DNA of 64,000 nucleotides. Origin: Angomonas deanei. Its lineage: Eukaryota > Euglenozoa > Kinetoplastea > Trypanosomatida > Trypanosomatidae. Location of the stretch: the NCBI GenBank assembly GCA_903995115.1, contig LR877171.1, positions 1 through 64,000 on the forward strand, written 5' to 3'. Numbering within the stretch: the stretch's first letter is position 1; every line of letters starts with the position of its first letter. Positions 19,001-27,056 of this stretch are shown piece after piece. Position numbers and translations under genes: made by a program. The notes below the pieces were generated by a model. The model saw only the letters and a program-made list of their open reading frames with translations, did no database searches and was not told the DNA's origin.

Positions 19001-20527
19001 CGAACGCTGGTGCTTTGCCCGGAAAAATACCGCCAGCGCATTCGCCTGTGCCCGCAGGGAGAGCGGGACACCGGTGCGGGGGCATGCCAGTCCGGGGGGA
19101 AGGTCAGTAGGAGGACTGAAGTTCTTCCATACCTCCCGCGTCCAGTCCACGGAGCGCCTTCCGTAGACCAGATGGCAGTAGTACGCATTCCTTTCCTCTT
19201 CCAAAATTTCCTTATAGTTCTCCCGGAAGCAGCGGATGTGTGCCAGGGCCCCGGCGTCCCTTTCTTTGATGGCTGCGAGCGCGCATTGATAGGACAGCTT
19301 CAGTTCCGGGGCAACTAGCCGGAGGGCGGGGTGGAAGGAAGACGCCCGGGGGCGCTGGGGGACCAACCGAAGGGTGCTAGCCTTCAGTCCTTCCCAGCGC
19401 CCGAACACCGCCGAGAGACTATCCCCCCTGAGTCGTACCTGAGGGTCCATCTCTGTCCATTTGGCACGCAGCGGTACCCAGTCCTCTACTTGAGTGAACA
19501 GGTAGGCCGGACAACGCTTCGGGACTGGGGTGAAGGGTCGGAGACACGAGTCCACCGACAGGACGACCGGCCAGTGGTCCGAGAGAGCGTACAAGTCCAC
19601 GATGCTCCATACAGGGTGGGAAACACCGCGACGGGTTGGACCCAAGCAGGCCTCACCATTTTCACTATTCAGCACCGCGAATTTGGTGGTGAGGTGACGA
19701 GAGCAGATCGCCACATCGGGACTAGTGCCCTGGTCCACACGATCGGCGGCCGCCACGGCCCTCGCGCCCAGTGTGATAGGGCGAGTGAAGACTCGACGGT
19801 CATTGGCGATTCTCCAGGACGAGCCGGAGATGGACGCCTCCAACCATTTGCCTCGCGGGAACGCATTGTCCCTCAAGGTCTCGTGTGCTTCTGATGATAG
19901 CTGCACCTCGCAGCTAGGGCACCACCTCCAGTGCCGCGCGTTGAGATCTCCAACCACGATATCCATTTGGTGATGCTCATAGTAAGCCATCATCTCGTGG
20001 ATGGGGTCCGAGTTGTCCAAGCATTCGGGGGGCCAATAGCAGTTGGCAATCCCATAAACCGATTGCAGGCTGGCACCGTCGTCCGTGACCAGTACCATGA
20101 CGTCATCGAAAGGGGGGGGCCGGGTGGGGGTGGAAGGAATGACTTCTACCGCATGCAGTCGTTCTCGGTGGATGAGGGTCACGACACCCCCGGAGAAACG
20201 ACCGGTCACCGGGTCCGCGGGGTGGAAGCGAGAGGCCGCCACCGAGTACCCCACCGCATGGAAAGCCTCAGCGTAGGCTGGAGTCCACGCGTGGACTTCC
20301 TGGAGACACAGGACGTCCGGCGGGTCACGTAAAGCAGAGAGGAGACGGGTGTACATGTCCATCTTCATGCCCTGCATGGCGCGCACGTTGTGGGAGAAGA
20401 CTTTAAAAGGACGCACCCGGGTTCGCCGGGTGCTCACGCGTTTTTTTGGTCTTCGAGGAGGATCGGGTAGAAGACCTGCGTTCGCTCCGGTAACGCTTCT
20501 ACATATTCGTCCGGCACCATGTGCCAA
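16052..20527 (-). CDS. LINE A1 ORF2: endonuclease-reverse transcriptase-RNase H
   Basis: An open frame of 1491 codons, with no ATG at its head; the useful part starts at the frameshift site (20440-20446), giving about 1464 residues. Domains: APE-type endonuclease about 43-325 (VFSHNVRAMQ with the catalytic Asn, CLQEV, VVGDLNARH, SDHWPVV); reverse transcriptase about 540-900 (SSYRPVAVT, QFGFRPGLS, GCPQGSVLGP, YADD near 863); RNase H about 1195-1335 (LWTDGSV, ERAAL, ATDSLA); C-terminal zinc-type CIRC-x-HMFAC near 1430-1460. It would nick the target, prime on it and copy the element RNA. It is reached by -1 frameshifting from ORF1b. Confidence 0.9.
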   Translation of the reverse strand: MAHGAGRICRSVTGANAGLLPDPPRRPKKRVSTRRTRVRPFKVFSHNVRAMQGMKMDMYTRLLSALRDPPDVLCLQEVHAWTPAYAEAFHAVGYSVAASRFHPADPVTGRFSGGVVTLIHRERLHAVEVIPSTPTRPPPFDDVMVLVTDDGASLQSVYGIANCYWPPECLDNSDPIHEMMAYYEHHQMDIVVGDLNARHWRWCPSCEVQLSSEAHETLRDNAFPRGKWLEASISGSSWRIANDRRVFTRPITLGARAVAAADRVDQGTSPDVAICSRHLTTKFAVLNSENGEACLGPTRRGVSHPVWSIVDLYALSDHWPVVLSVDSCLRPFTPVPKRCPAYLFTQVEDWVPLRAKWTEMDPQVRLRGDSLSAVFGRWEGLKASTLRLVPQRPRASSFHPALRLVAPELKLSYQCALAAIKERDAGALAHIRCFRENYKEILEEERNAYYCHLVYGRRSVDWTREVWKNFSPPTDLPPGLACPRTGVPLSLRAQANALAVFFRAKHQRSTSPATQKYLSECLAAIAQLSVPTVMQHLPVTLAEVAGAVRRLRRSQAPDPSGLIPVFLAELPPEGLELLRQVFDVSLQRSQLPHKWRYAQVIPIYKGAPKPRTDLSSYRPVAVTALECRVMEHIIRDRLLHALHHAKQPLHPLQFGFRPGLSAETAMAHIVSSLVEQGRLRFSGPTGPLGSPENHKARHCTLCVAVDFTDAFCRVMPEVVELVLRQRGAPQELIQWVVAFLKGRRMQVFIAGRFSKSHGYEVGCPQGSVLGPLLWALAMEGLLTQLDTLRKLLDQHKLPGYVQLEALRTQSSLSSYLKGQNLLRERLLQHSAALRFADGEQEHFVDPLLPRNAYAAPMLGFAAYADDLTFWVSGVTPASTLAAAQETLSVISRWGAQMGIEVSPKTQGMWVTSRHSSAKYPTRPVRLPLTVDRSITIAPLPVTGAPTPPLSILGVLVDPRLTFSDHAEQVVALCSERLTQLETASPSMGPGIARMIILSLVGSRLRYCLGGFWATAAQRVHHLLEQAWAHMAKIITGTIFNPRREVMLAEAGLRPLDYYAKAQILRLSIVLSVASATGSRCAVPQKNLLLLPPNTPKDLPLYMGHHLVLQQEYLVKASHCWRDSHFEWLQARPDAVLSSRALFDDTPLSRVISALSRVRFWMDLQYDDGRRMVKSKTTPVQLAAFNARQLQRSSPDVGVTLWTDGSVIGSEESGGAYLLYHSTEGPVLHGSLSLGPACSYSVERAALFGGLTATAEWLATQPEEVQRLPLRIATDSLAVLEALRAGPFHQRDAEGAQIWATFAALPSAEIRLVFVFSHVGGEGQNPTVDSLARAACSEQATIPRWLGDVGRFCLNGLKEEYDVVTDSIRGSVGITGPSRDISSLRLRPREHRDLLRLRVGACPLAGGFSHVVERCIRCGAPIGRESMAKADPRIQSAVRHMFACPVFLATKEGQERQVTVVDLWKKPVLAVLWAVRFCHHRLVRRLDGVPYT
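20413..20446 (-). promoter_or_regulatory. Programmed -1 ribosomal frameshift signal between ORF1b and ORF2 (A1)
   Basis: On the minus strand the heptamer A AAA AAC (20446-20440) lies in the ORF1b zero frame. It is followed by a 6-nt spacer that contains the ORF1b stop TGA (20434-20436) and by a perfect hairpin, GCACCCGG / CCGGGTGC with a 5-nt loop (20413-20433). A -1 slip enters the ORF2 frame exactly. The same arrangement is present in A2. Confidence 0.85.
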
Positions 20528-21150
20528 ATTTGATCATAGACCTTCTCGACGTAGGCCATGAACGCCGGTTTTAGGTACTCGCGGAAGCGCTCCGGAAGCT
20601 TCGCCAGGTGGTACATGAGTTCGTTGAAGCAAACCATGCGCTCCTGATGGATCTCCTGCCAGGAAGGGTGGCCATCGGTCAGCCAGAGGGCGAACTGCTG
20701 AACCAGCTTGGAGAGGAGGAGGATGATAGATTTGATCTCCGGTGTAGCTTCCTCCGAATCAAACGCAATCTGGGCTACCGTTGCCAGAGACGGATCGTTC
20801 TTCCAGGTAAGCTGCGCCCGAGTCTCCATCTCGGTGGACTCCGCGACCAGTTGCTGCAGGGTTGCATTGTGCTGTTCCTTAAGGGCTTTTAGGGTGTAGT
20901 GTTGGCCGGAGTTTTCAATCTCCAGGCACCTGTTCCTGACTTCCAGCATGTGCACTTTAAACTGCTGCGACCACATTGTCTCATTGGTGGTGTCCAGGCG
21001 GGACCGCACCTCCTCCATGCTATGCTTTTGCGTCTCCGTAAGCTCCAACAGGGTCTGGAGTTTCGCTTGCTCCAGTCGCAGTTGGCCATTGAGATCAGAG
21101 TTCAGCACCGACTGCATGTGGACGTCGCTGGTGAGGCGCTGATTGTCCAT
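20434..21150 (-). CDS. LINE A1 ORF1b: coiled-coil protein
   Basis: A 238-residue protein from the ATG at 21150 (MDNQRLTSDV). Residues 1-110 are long Leu/Glu/Gln-rich coiled coil, and a compact part follows (SIILLLSKLVQQFALWL, FREYLKPAFMAYVEK). The frame is open upstream across the end of ORF1a, overlapping its stop in a -1 relation, so it may be made by recoding or by reinitiation 24 nt after the ORF1a stop. It ends inside the frameshift signal. Its role is probably oligomerisation and RNA binding in the ORF1 particle, by analogy with other LINE ORF1 coiled coils. Confidence 0.65.
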   Translation of the reverse strand: MDNQRLTSDVHMQSVLNSDLNGQLRLEQAKLQTLLELTETQKHSMEEVRSRLDTTNETMWSQQFKVHMLEVRNRCLEIENSGQHYTLKALKEQHNATLQQLVAESTEMETRAQLTWKNDPSLATVAQIAFDSEEATPEIKSIILLLSKLVQQFALWLTDGHPSWQEIHQERMVCFNELMYHLAKLPERFREYLKPAFMAYVEKVYDQIWHMVPDEYVEALPERTQVFYPILLEDQKNA

Positions 21151-21173
21151 CGCCAGGTGGCGGGCCCAGGTGA

Positions 21174-23489
21174 TCAACGGCTGTCCCGTTTCTCGGCCGA
21201 CTCCATGAGCTCGGTCACATGGTCGCGCTCCGCCTCTAAGGAATCTTGCATGTCGCCGATGCAGAGGTTCGTGATTTGGAGCTGCTGTGCACGATCGGCC
21301 TCGTGCATCGCAATCCGATTCTGTTCCCGTTGGGCGCTCAACTCTTGTACTTGTCCGTGCACCTGTCGAAGGACCTGAAGTTGGTAGGCTCGGCCCTCCT
21401 CCGAGGTGGCGTGGATCCCCTGTTGGTGTTGTTTTTCCAGCGCTACCTCCTCCGACATGCAGAGGTACGCCTGCTGGGTAACTTCTAGGTTCCCCTGGGC
21501 GATCTCCAGTTGATGAACCGCCGCTTCCCCTGCCCGGCGAAGGGAGGCTTCTCTCCGGCCATGCTCATAGGTGGCCCGCTCCGCCGCGATCGCCGTGCGA
21601 CCCAGCTCCCTCTGGGCTTGGAGCGCGCGTTCGGCATAGTGGTCCACCTCCCGCGCCAGGGATTCCCGGTCGTGGGAGGCGTTCCGCAGTTGTGCGGAAA
21701 GTACAACCTCCCGCACTAGGGCTTCCTCGCGGCTGTGGGAGAGAGCCCTGTTCTGTTGGGAGAGGTCCTGAGTCTGCTGAGAGAGGGTCTGGACCGTCTC
21801 TGACAACTCCGCCACCACTGGGTGGGGACCCATGAACTCCGCCACGGAGTCGTGGGAGCGCGGCGTGGAGGGTTGGTTCTTGTACCTCGTGTGCCAGTTC
21901 GCATCGAGTTCCTCACTCCTGGCCTCACTAGTTGGCATAGCGGGCGGGGGCGTGCGGGTCGGGAGACGCATGGTACGCCGCTTGGTGGGGGGTCCTCCAA
22001 ACTCCGTGGGCGGCAGGTGGTGAGGAGACGGGGAGCGAGTGGAGGACTCCTCCGATTCGTACGACTCCACGGTGTAGACCAGGGGCTCCGGCTGTGACTC
22101 CACCGTGTACTGTGGCGACCCATCCACCGAATCCGCGTGGCGTCGCCGCGGCACGTCCGCCGGGACCACCTCTTGCGGATGCTTCGCAGCCTCTTCCGCC
22201 GCTTGTGCTTCCTCCAACTTTCGACGTTTCTCGTAGTCTTCACTAAAGGTCACCGGCACCTTTTCCGCTTCGGGGACTTCGAGAAACCCGCGATTACCCG
22301 GAGGACGACAAGCTGGCTTGGGGGCAGGTTTGGGGGCATACTGTTCGATGGGTCCACCGAAGGTGGGCAATTCTTCCTTCTGCGTCTCTGCCGGGGGGGC
22401 CACTGCCGCCTTGGGGGCCTTTGCAATGTCGGACAAGGTTTTCCGCAGCCACGTCATCGACAAGGGGGCTGCGGGAGCGAGGTAATCTTTTCCGCCAAGT
22501 CGGAAACCTGAAAGGTTTTTGAAAAGCTTGGCGTTCAGCGGATGGAGGAGCTTGGTCGCTTTTTCCTTGACGGCAGCGGCGTTGAGCCCACTGGCCCCCT
22601 TTTGGGGGGTGGGGCGTCGGGCGTTCTGGGGAGCAGGGCGAGCTAAAGGCTTGGACACCGCTTTTGCCTTCTCTTGCTTCTGAGCAAAGGTGTGCGCATG
22701 CTGTGGACCCTTCTGCCGTCTGGTGGAGGCTGACCGGTGTTGACCGGCTCCCTTGGACTGGGTACCTGTCCTAGCCCTGGACTTGTCTTTTCCCTCCATC
22801 GAATCGAGTCTTGTAGTAACCTGAGAGAGGGAAAGGTGGAAGTCCATCATCTGTTGCTGCAACCTCTCCAGGTGTTGCGTAACTACGAGGAGAGTGGGAT
22901 CAACGGGGGAAGCCAGCTGTTGCTGGGGGGCAGAAGGCTGTTGCTGAGGGGCAGCTAGCGGTTGCTGGAGGGCAGCTGGCTGATGCCGGGGTGATTTCAC
23001 CAGCCCAGCATCGGCACCTGCTGCAGGGGTTTCATTGCTCGCAGCTGCCAAGAGTCCCATGAGCTCCTGGAGAGCACTCCACGAGAGAGTAGGTCCCGGG
23101 TTTCTTTCCACATTACCCATCACCAGTTGAAGGAGGATATCCGATCGACGGCGGACGGACTTGCACAGCGGTGTTTGGGCGACACCGTGTAAAGACACGA
23201 TCCTTCTTCTGACCATTCCCGGCCTTAGTGCGGTCTGCACGGCGCGGGCATCGAGCGTGCGCTTCTTGTTGGCGCGGACGATGGAGGCGGCCTCCGTGGC
23301 AACGCGCTCGAACACGTCGTTCACAAAGGAGTTGAGCACCTTCACGGTGCGGCCGGAGAGCGACATCTGCTTGTTGAGGGCCTTGAGAGATCGGGAAATG
23401 TAAATGTTCCAGCTGCGGTGGGGCTTGCGGTTGGAGCGCTTGCCAGCCTTCTTGCCAGCGCGGCGGGGAGCGGACTTGGGAGTGGCCAT
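21174..23489 (-). CDS. H2B(1-87)-2A-ORF1a fusion protein of LINE A1
   Basis: A single open frame of 771 codons from the authentic H2B ATG. Residues 1-87 are H2B (tail plus most of the histone fold, lacking the last 26 residues). Residues 88-132 are element sequence ending in the 2A-like NVERNPG, and residue 133 is the Pro after the skip. Residues 133-771 are ORF1a: Gln/Pro-rich, then basic, then a coiled coil from about 530. Skipping would release a truncated H2B with a 45-residue tail and a free ORF1a. The H2B leader and spacer upstream are intact, so the LINE would be expressed as a histone mRNA. A Met occurs at residue 92, so a shorter start is also possible. Confidence 0.85.
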   Translation of the reverse strand: MATPKSAPRRAGKKAGKRSNRKPHRSWNIYISRSLKALNKQMSLSGRTVKVLNSFVNDVFERVATEAASIVRANKKRTLDARAVQTALRPGMVRRRIVSLHGVAQTPLCKSVRRRSDILLQLVMGNVERNPGPTLSWSALQELMGLLAAASNETPAAGADAGLVKSPRHQPAALQQPLAAPQQQPSAPQQQLASPVDPTLLVVTQHLERLQQQMMDFHLSLSQVTTRLDSMEGKDKSRARTGTQSKGAGQHRSASTRRQKGPQHAHTFAQKQEKAKAVSKPLARPAPQNARRPTPQKGASGLNAAAVKEKATKLLHPLNAKLFKNLSGFRLGGKDYLAPAAPLSMTWLRKTLSDIAKAPKAAVAPPAETQKEELPTFGGPIEQYAPKPAPKPACRPPGNRGFLEVPEAEKVPVTFSEDYEKRRKLEEAQAAEEAAKHPQEVVPADVPRRRHADSVDGSPQYTVESQPEPLVYTVESYESEESSTRSPSPHHLPPTEFGGPPTKRRTMRLPTRTPPPAMPTSEARSEELDANWHTRYKNQPSTPRSHDSVAEFMGPHPVVAELSETVQTLSQQTQDLSQQNRALSHSREEALVREVVLSAQLRNASHDRESLAREVDHYAERALQAQRELGRTAIAAERATYEHGRREASLRRAGEAAVHQLEIAQGNLEVTQQAYLCMSEEVALEKQHQQGIHATSEEGRAYQLQVLRQVHGQVQELSAQREQNRIAMHEADRAQQLQITNLCIGDMQDSLEAERDHVTELMESAEKRDSR
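23091..23114 (-). other. 2A-like ribosome-skipping motif (A1)
   Basis: Encodes NVERNPGP, preceded by [10 protein letters not shown], which fits the hydrophobic-Leu-rich then G-D-V/I-E-x-N-P-G-P pattern of 2A peptides. The usual Asp is Asn here, so efficiency may be reduced. The skip would fall between Gly (23094-23096) and Pro (23091-23093). Confidence 0.8.
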
Positions 23490-23862
23490 TTTTGGGGGGG
23501 TGATGAAGAGTAGTGTGGTAGCGAAAGAACTAGGGTGGTGGGGAGGCGAGAGAGACAGAAGTGTGGTGGTCGTCGTGCTTGCATCAAGGTGCGCGCCGTC
23601 GTGCGTTGAGACCTGAGTGAGGCCCGGGGCGGGAAGGAAATTCACAACATAAATAAAATAATAAAACAATATATATCTATATGAGAGTGCACACGGGCGT
23701 GCGCTTACGCATAACCGTAGAGGATCTGGCCCTTCTTGCGCAGAGCGGACACAATGTCGGACGCCTTGACCGTCTTCGCGCGGCTGTATTCCGTATAAGA
23801 GGTGGCAGTGCGGACGACATCCTCGACGTAGCTCTTGAGAACACGACGGACTTCTTCGTAGA
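23230..23862. repeat. 633-bp target duplication, right copy (LINE A1)
   Basis: The counterpart of 15041-15673, from H2B codon 87 through the spacer into H4. The ends coincide exactly with the element boundary on the left and the H4 breakpoint on the right. Confidence 0.85.
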
Positions 23863-24004
23863 CCTCTCCGCTGATGCGCCTGACGCCACCGCGACGTGCG
23901 AGGCGGCGGATGGAGCCGCGGGAAATGGACTTGATGTTGTCGCGCAGAAGCTTCTTCTGCTGGCGAGCGCTGCCCTTCGCTTCAGATCTCTTGCCCTTGG
24001 CCAT
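23705..24004 (-). CDS. H4: Histone H4 (copy 1)
   Basis: A 99-residue H4 with the tail [18 protein letters not shown], then the fold [30 protein letters not shown] and the C-terminus GQILYGYA, closest in pattern to trypanosomatid H4. It pairs with H3 in the nucleosome core. It is the intact H4 upstream of the A1-fused H2B. The spacer before the ATG is rich in minus-strand CTCTTTC tracts, suiting trans-splicing. Confidence 0.97.
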   Translation of the reverse strand: MAKGKRSEAKGSARQQKKLLRDNIKSISRGSIRRLARRGGVRRISGEVYEEVRRVLKSYVEDVVRTATSYTEYSRAKTVKASDIVSALRKKGQILYGYA

Positions 24005-24209
24005 CGAGGTAAAGTGGGTTGGGTGGTGGAAAGTGTGGTAGGTGGAAAACCTTCAGAGGGGGGTGGAGAAAGAGAAAGAGAAGGAGAAAAGAGAGCGTGT
24101 GGGTTGAATGCGGGGTACGTGCAGATGCGTGGTACAAGTAGCAGGTGTCGTCGGCGGCAGTCTCGCCGCATCAAACTCACAGGGAGTGAAACCGAACTCA
24201 TAAACAAAA

Positions 24210-24218
24210 ATATCTATA
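24210..24218 (-). promoter_or_regulatory. Conserved histone 3' motif TATAGATAT (H3 copy)
   Basis: The 9-mer lies 16 nt after the H3 stop codon at 24235. The same 9-mer follows H2A, H2B and H4 stops by 19, 20 and 23 nt in every array unit, although the surrounding 3' UTRs are unrelated. Confidence 0.7.
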
Positions 24219-24234
24219 GAAGGGATGGCACCGT

Positions 24235-24624
24235 TTAGTGGCGGTCACCGCGGAGGCGGAGAGCGAGCTGGAGGTCGCGGGGCATCAGGGTCACGCGCTT
24301 GCTGTTGAGAGAGGCGAGGTTGGCGTCGGCGAGCAGGGAGACAACGTAGGCCTCCGTGGACTCCTGCAGGGCGAGGATGGCCGAGCTCTGGAATCTCAAA
24401 CCTTCCTTCTGTGCAGACGCAATCTCGCGAACGAGTCTCTGGAAAGGAGCGCGCTGGATCAGCAAGTCGGTGGAGCGCTGGAACTTGCGCACCTCACGGA
24501 GAGCCACCGTACCTGGGCGCCAGCGGTGGGCGCGCTTGGTGCCGGACGCGGCGCGGGGAGCCTTCTTGCTCTTCTTGGAGGTGATGCTGCGCTTAGCGCG
24601 GGAAGTTTCCTTGGTGCGGGACAT
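24235..24624 (-). CDS. H3: Histone H3 (copy 1)
   Basis: A 129-residue H3 of kinetoplastid type: the tail is [20 protein letters not shown] rather than ARTKQTARKS, and the fold includes [32 protein letters not shown] and the end LRLRGDRH. I start at the ATG of MSRTKE; the frame is open upstream through pyrimidine-rich leader only. Lys at position 5 and the surrounding basic tail are the likely modification sites. It heads its quartet in transcription order. Confidence 0.97.
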   Translation of the reverse strand: MSRTKETSRAKRSITSKKSKKAPRAASGTKRAHRWRPGTVALREVRKFQRSTDLLIQRAPFQRLVREIASAQKEGLRFQSSAILALQESTEAYVVSLLADANLASLNSKRVTLMPRDLQLALRLRGDRH

Positions 24625-24814
24625 GAAGTGTGGTGGGGGTGGTGTGTAGGGATAGAGAACTGGAGATGGGGAGGGAGGGGGAGAGGGTGTCGTCGCCATA
24701 AATAAATAAAAAAAAAATAAAAAAAGGGAGCACACGGCGGGGAGGGAGCATCTCGACACCAACCGGCAAAAACGTCAAGATGAATTGGAAATCAAAATAT
24801 CTATAAAAATGCGC

Positions 24815-24823
24815 TCAGCGTGC
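24815..24823 (-). other. H2A 3' end region beside the motif
   Basis: A short GC-rich stretch between the TATAGATAT motif (about 24797-24805) and the H2A stop codon. It is identical in all H2A copies, and no hairpin of the animal histone type is visible. Confidence 0.3.
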
Positions 24824-25234
24824 TTAGGCGCTGGGGGTGGACTTCTTGGCGCGCTTGGAGCTCTTCTTGTGCTTCTTGGCGACGGCCTTGCTCACGGTCG
24901 GCACCACGCCGCCCTTGGAGATGGTCACGTTCTGGAGCAGCTTGCTGAGGTCGTCGTCGTGGCGGACGGCGAGGGTGAGGGTGCGGGGCGTCAGGCGGCG
25001 CACCTTCTTGCCGCTTTGCGTCGCGGCCTTCACGGAAAGCTCAAGTACTTCCGCAACCACGTATTCGAGTACCGCAGCGAGGTAGGTGGCGCCAGAGGCA
25101 CTCACGCGGCGGGCGTACTGTCCGCGGCGGAGGAGAGAGCCCACGCGGCCGATGGGGAAGATCAGACCGGCCTTGGCGGACTTGGAGCTGCCAGACTTGC
25201 GGGAAGCCTTCTTAGCGGAGCGGGGAGTGGCCAT
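24824..25234 (-). CDS. H2A: Histone H2A, uninterrupted (copy 2)
   Basis: One of only two H2A genes without an insertion in the window. It encodes 136 residues: tail [23 protein letters not shown], then fold segments [20 protein letters not shown] and [20 protein letters not shown], and a Lys/Ser-rich C-terminal tail ending KKSTPSA. Insertion C and LINE B use the codon-57 site (25066/25067) in other copies, and LINE B's 5' end uses the KKST codons. Upstream on the minus strand a long TTTTTTTTCTTCTTTTCTTT tract precedes an AG, a likely trans-splice acceptor. Confidence 0.97.
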   Translation of the reverse strand: MATPRSAKKASRKSGSSKSAKAGLIFPIGRVGSLLRRGQYARRVSASGATYLAAVLEYVVAEVLELSVKAATQSGKKVRRLTPRTLTLAVRHDDDLSKLLQNVTISKGGVVPTVSKAVAKKHKKSSKRAKKSTPSA

Positions 25235-25269
25235 TTGAAAGTTAGAAAAGGGTGTGCTGGAAAAGTGTA

Positions 25270-25315
25270 AACTAACCAAGTGAGAGAAAGAAAGAAAAGA
25301 AGAAAAAAAATTGAA
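25270..25315 (-). promoter_or_regulatory. Putative trans-splice acceptor of H2A
   Basis: A minus-strand pyrimidine tract (T and C only, about 35 nt) followed by ACTTGGTTAG, about 36 nt before the ATG. The same tract recurs before every H2A 5' half, with a variable T run. Confidence 0.5.
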
Positions 25316-25575
25316 GTGGTGCGTGCATGCCACCCCGGCATCTACAGGAGATGTCGAGGAGCCTGCCACACGCTGGCTGGGGTGAGCATGAGCGTGTGGG
25401 GAGGGCTATGGGTTTTGTGGCGTGTAGCGCGCATCACTTTCCCGGGGGCGGAACAGGTTCTCATCGTGTTGCTCGGTGGGGCAACGGCACATGGTCGGAA
25501 AGAGAATTCAAAAAATCACAACATGAAACAAGAGAAAGAAAATGAAATATCTATAAATGTTTGTGGGCGCGCGGT

Positions 25576-25917
25576 TTAGCGGGTGGCGGCGTTGAGTGCC
25601 TTGCTGGCCTCGGCGATGCCGTGGCGGCACAATTCGGCGGGGAGCACCACACGGATGGCGGTCTGCACGGCGCGGGCATCGAGCGTGCGCTTCTTGTTGG
25701 CGCGGACGATGGAGGCGGCCTCCGTGGCAACGCGCTCGAACACGTCGTTCACAAAGGAGTTGAGCACCTTCACGGTGCGGCCGGAGAGCGACATCTGCTT
25801 GTTGAGGGCCTTGAGAGATCGGGAAATGTAAATGTTCCAGCTGCGGTGGGGCTTGCGGTTGGAGCGCTTGCCAGCCTTCTTGCCAGCGCGGCGGGGAGCG
25901 GACTTGGGAGTGGCCAT
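25576..25917 (-). CDS. H2B: Histone H2B (copy 2)
   Basis: Full 113-residue H2B identical in protein to copy 1. It lies in the plain quartet between LINEs A1 and B1, with the uninterrupted H2A downstream and H4 upstream. The 9-mer lies 20 nt past the stop. Confidence 0.97.
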   Translation of the reverse strand: MATPKSAPRRAGKKAGKRSNRKPHRSWNIYISRSLKALNKQMSLSGRTVKVLNSFVNDVFERVATEAASIVRANKKRTLDARAVQTAIRVVLPAELCRHGIAEASKALNAATR

Positions 25918-26132
25918 TTTTGGGGGGGTGATGAAGAGTAGTGTGGTAGCGAAAGAACTAGGGTGGTGGGGAGGCGAGAGAGACAGAAGTGTGGTGGTCG
26001 TCGTGCTTGCATCAAGGTGCGCGCCGTCGTGCGTTGAGACCTGAGTGAGGCCCGGGGCGGGAAGGAAATTCACAACATAAATAAAATAATAAAACAATAT
26101 ATATCTATATGAGAGTGCACACGGGCGTGCGC

Positions 26133-26432
26133 TTACGCATAACCGTAGAGGATCTGGCCCTTCTTGCGCAGAGCGGACACAATGTCGGACGCCTTGACCG
26201 TCTTCGCGCGGCTGTATTCCGTATAAGAGGTGGCAGTGCGGACGACATCCTCGACGTAGCTCTTGAGAACACGACGGACTTCTTCGTAGACCTCTCCGCT
26301 GATGCGCCTGACGCCACCGCGACGTGCGAGGCGGCGGATGGAGCCGCGGGAAATGGACTTGATGTTGTCGCGCAGAAGCTTCTTCTGCTGGCGAGCGCTG
26401 CCCTTCGCTTCAGATCTCTTGCCCTTGGCCAT
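26133..26432 (-). CDS. H4: Histone H4 (copy 2)
   Basis: The 99-residue H4 has the same protein as copy 1. Its leader has a 4-bp longer form just before the ATG (GTGTG) that is also seen upstream of the H4 genes at 30645 and 57037, marking a sub-lineage of array units. Confidence 0.97.
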   Translation of the reverse strand: MAKGKRSEAKGSARQQKKLLRDNIKSISRGSIRRLARRGGVRRISGEVYEEVRRVLKSYVEDVVRTATSYTEYSRAKTVKASDIVSALRKKGQILYGYA

Positions 26433-26666
26433 CGAGGTAAAGTGTGTGGGTTGGGTGGTGGAAAGTGTGGTAGGTGGAAAACCTTCAGAGGGGGGTGGAG
26501 AAAGAGAAAGAGAAGGAGAAAAGAGAGCGTGTGGGTTGAATGCGGGGTACGTGCAGATGCGTGGTACAAGTAGCAGGTGTCGTCGGCGGCAGTCTCGCCG
26601 CATCAAACTCACAGGGAGTGAAACCGAACTCATAAACAAAAATATCTATAGAAGGGATGGCACCGT

Positions 26667-27056
26667 TTAGTGGCGGTCACCGCGGAGGCGGAGAGCGAGC
26701 TGGAGGTCGCGGGGCATCAGGGTCACGCGCTTGCTGTTGAGAGAGGCGAGGTTGGCGTCGGCGAGCAGGGAGACAACGTAGGCCTCCGTGGACTCCTGCA
26801 GGGCGAGGATCGCCGAGCTCTGGAATCTCAAACCTTCCTTCTGTGCAGACGCAATCTCGCGAACGAGTCTCTGGAAAGGAGCGCGCTGAATCAGCAAGTC
26901 GGTGGAGCGCTGGAACTTGCGCACCTCACGGAGAGCCACCGTACCTGGGCGCCAGCGGTGGGCGCGCTTGGTGCCGGACGCGGCGCGGGGAGCCTTCTTG
27001 CTCTTCTTGGAGGTGATGCTGCGCTTAGCGCGGGAAGTTTCCTTGGTGCGGGACAT
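26667..27056 (-). CDS. H3: Histone H3 (copy 2)
   Basis: The 129-residue H3 has the same protein as copy 1 with a few silent differences (for example near 26811 and 26889), which makes it the most diverged H3 gene of the array. It lies directly downstream of the H2A 3' fragment and LINE B1 in transcription order. Confidence 0.97.
   Translation of the reverse strand: MSRTKETSRAKRSITSKKSKKAPRAASGTKRAHRWRPGTVALREVRKFQRSTDLLIQRAPFQRLVREIASAQKEGLRFQSSAILALQESTEAYVVSLLADANLASLNSKRVTLMPRDLQLALRLRGDRH

Larger units (their letters stand above)
15674..23229 (-). mobile_element. LINE A1, Ingi-like, inserted in the histone array and fused to H2B
   Basis: A 7556-bp non-LTR element. The 5' end (23229) joins H2B after codon 87, and the 3' end (15674) joins H4. 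In coding order: a 2A-like motif, ORF1a and ORF1b (coiled coil), a -1 frameshift signal, ORF2 (APE endonuclease, RT, RNase H, zinc motif) and a 3' UTR with three A tracts (15758-15774, 15892-15922 and 15979-16010 on the minus strand). The endonuclease-RT-RNase H-zinc finger layout with an N-terminal 2A is that of the Ingi/L1Tc clade. All frames are open, so the copy could be active. A2 is about 30.9 kb away and nearly identical. Confidence 0.9.

Noticed and set aside
15674-23229. LINE A as a host gene fusion (novel long H2B variant)
   Set aside because: The fused part carries a LINE ORF1 and leads into endonuclease, RT and RNase H domains bounded by a duplication of target DNA, so it is an insertion and not a histone variant.
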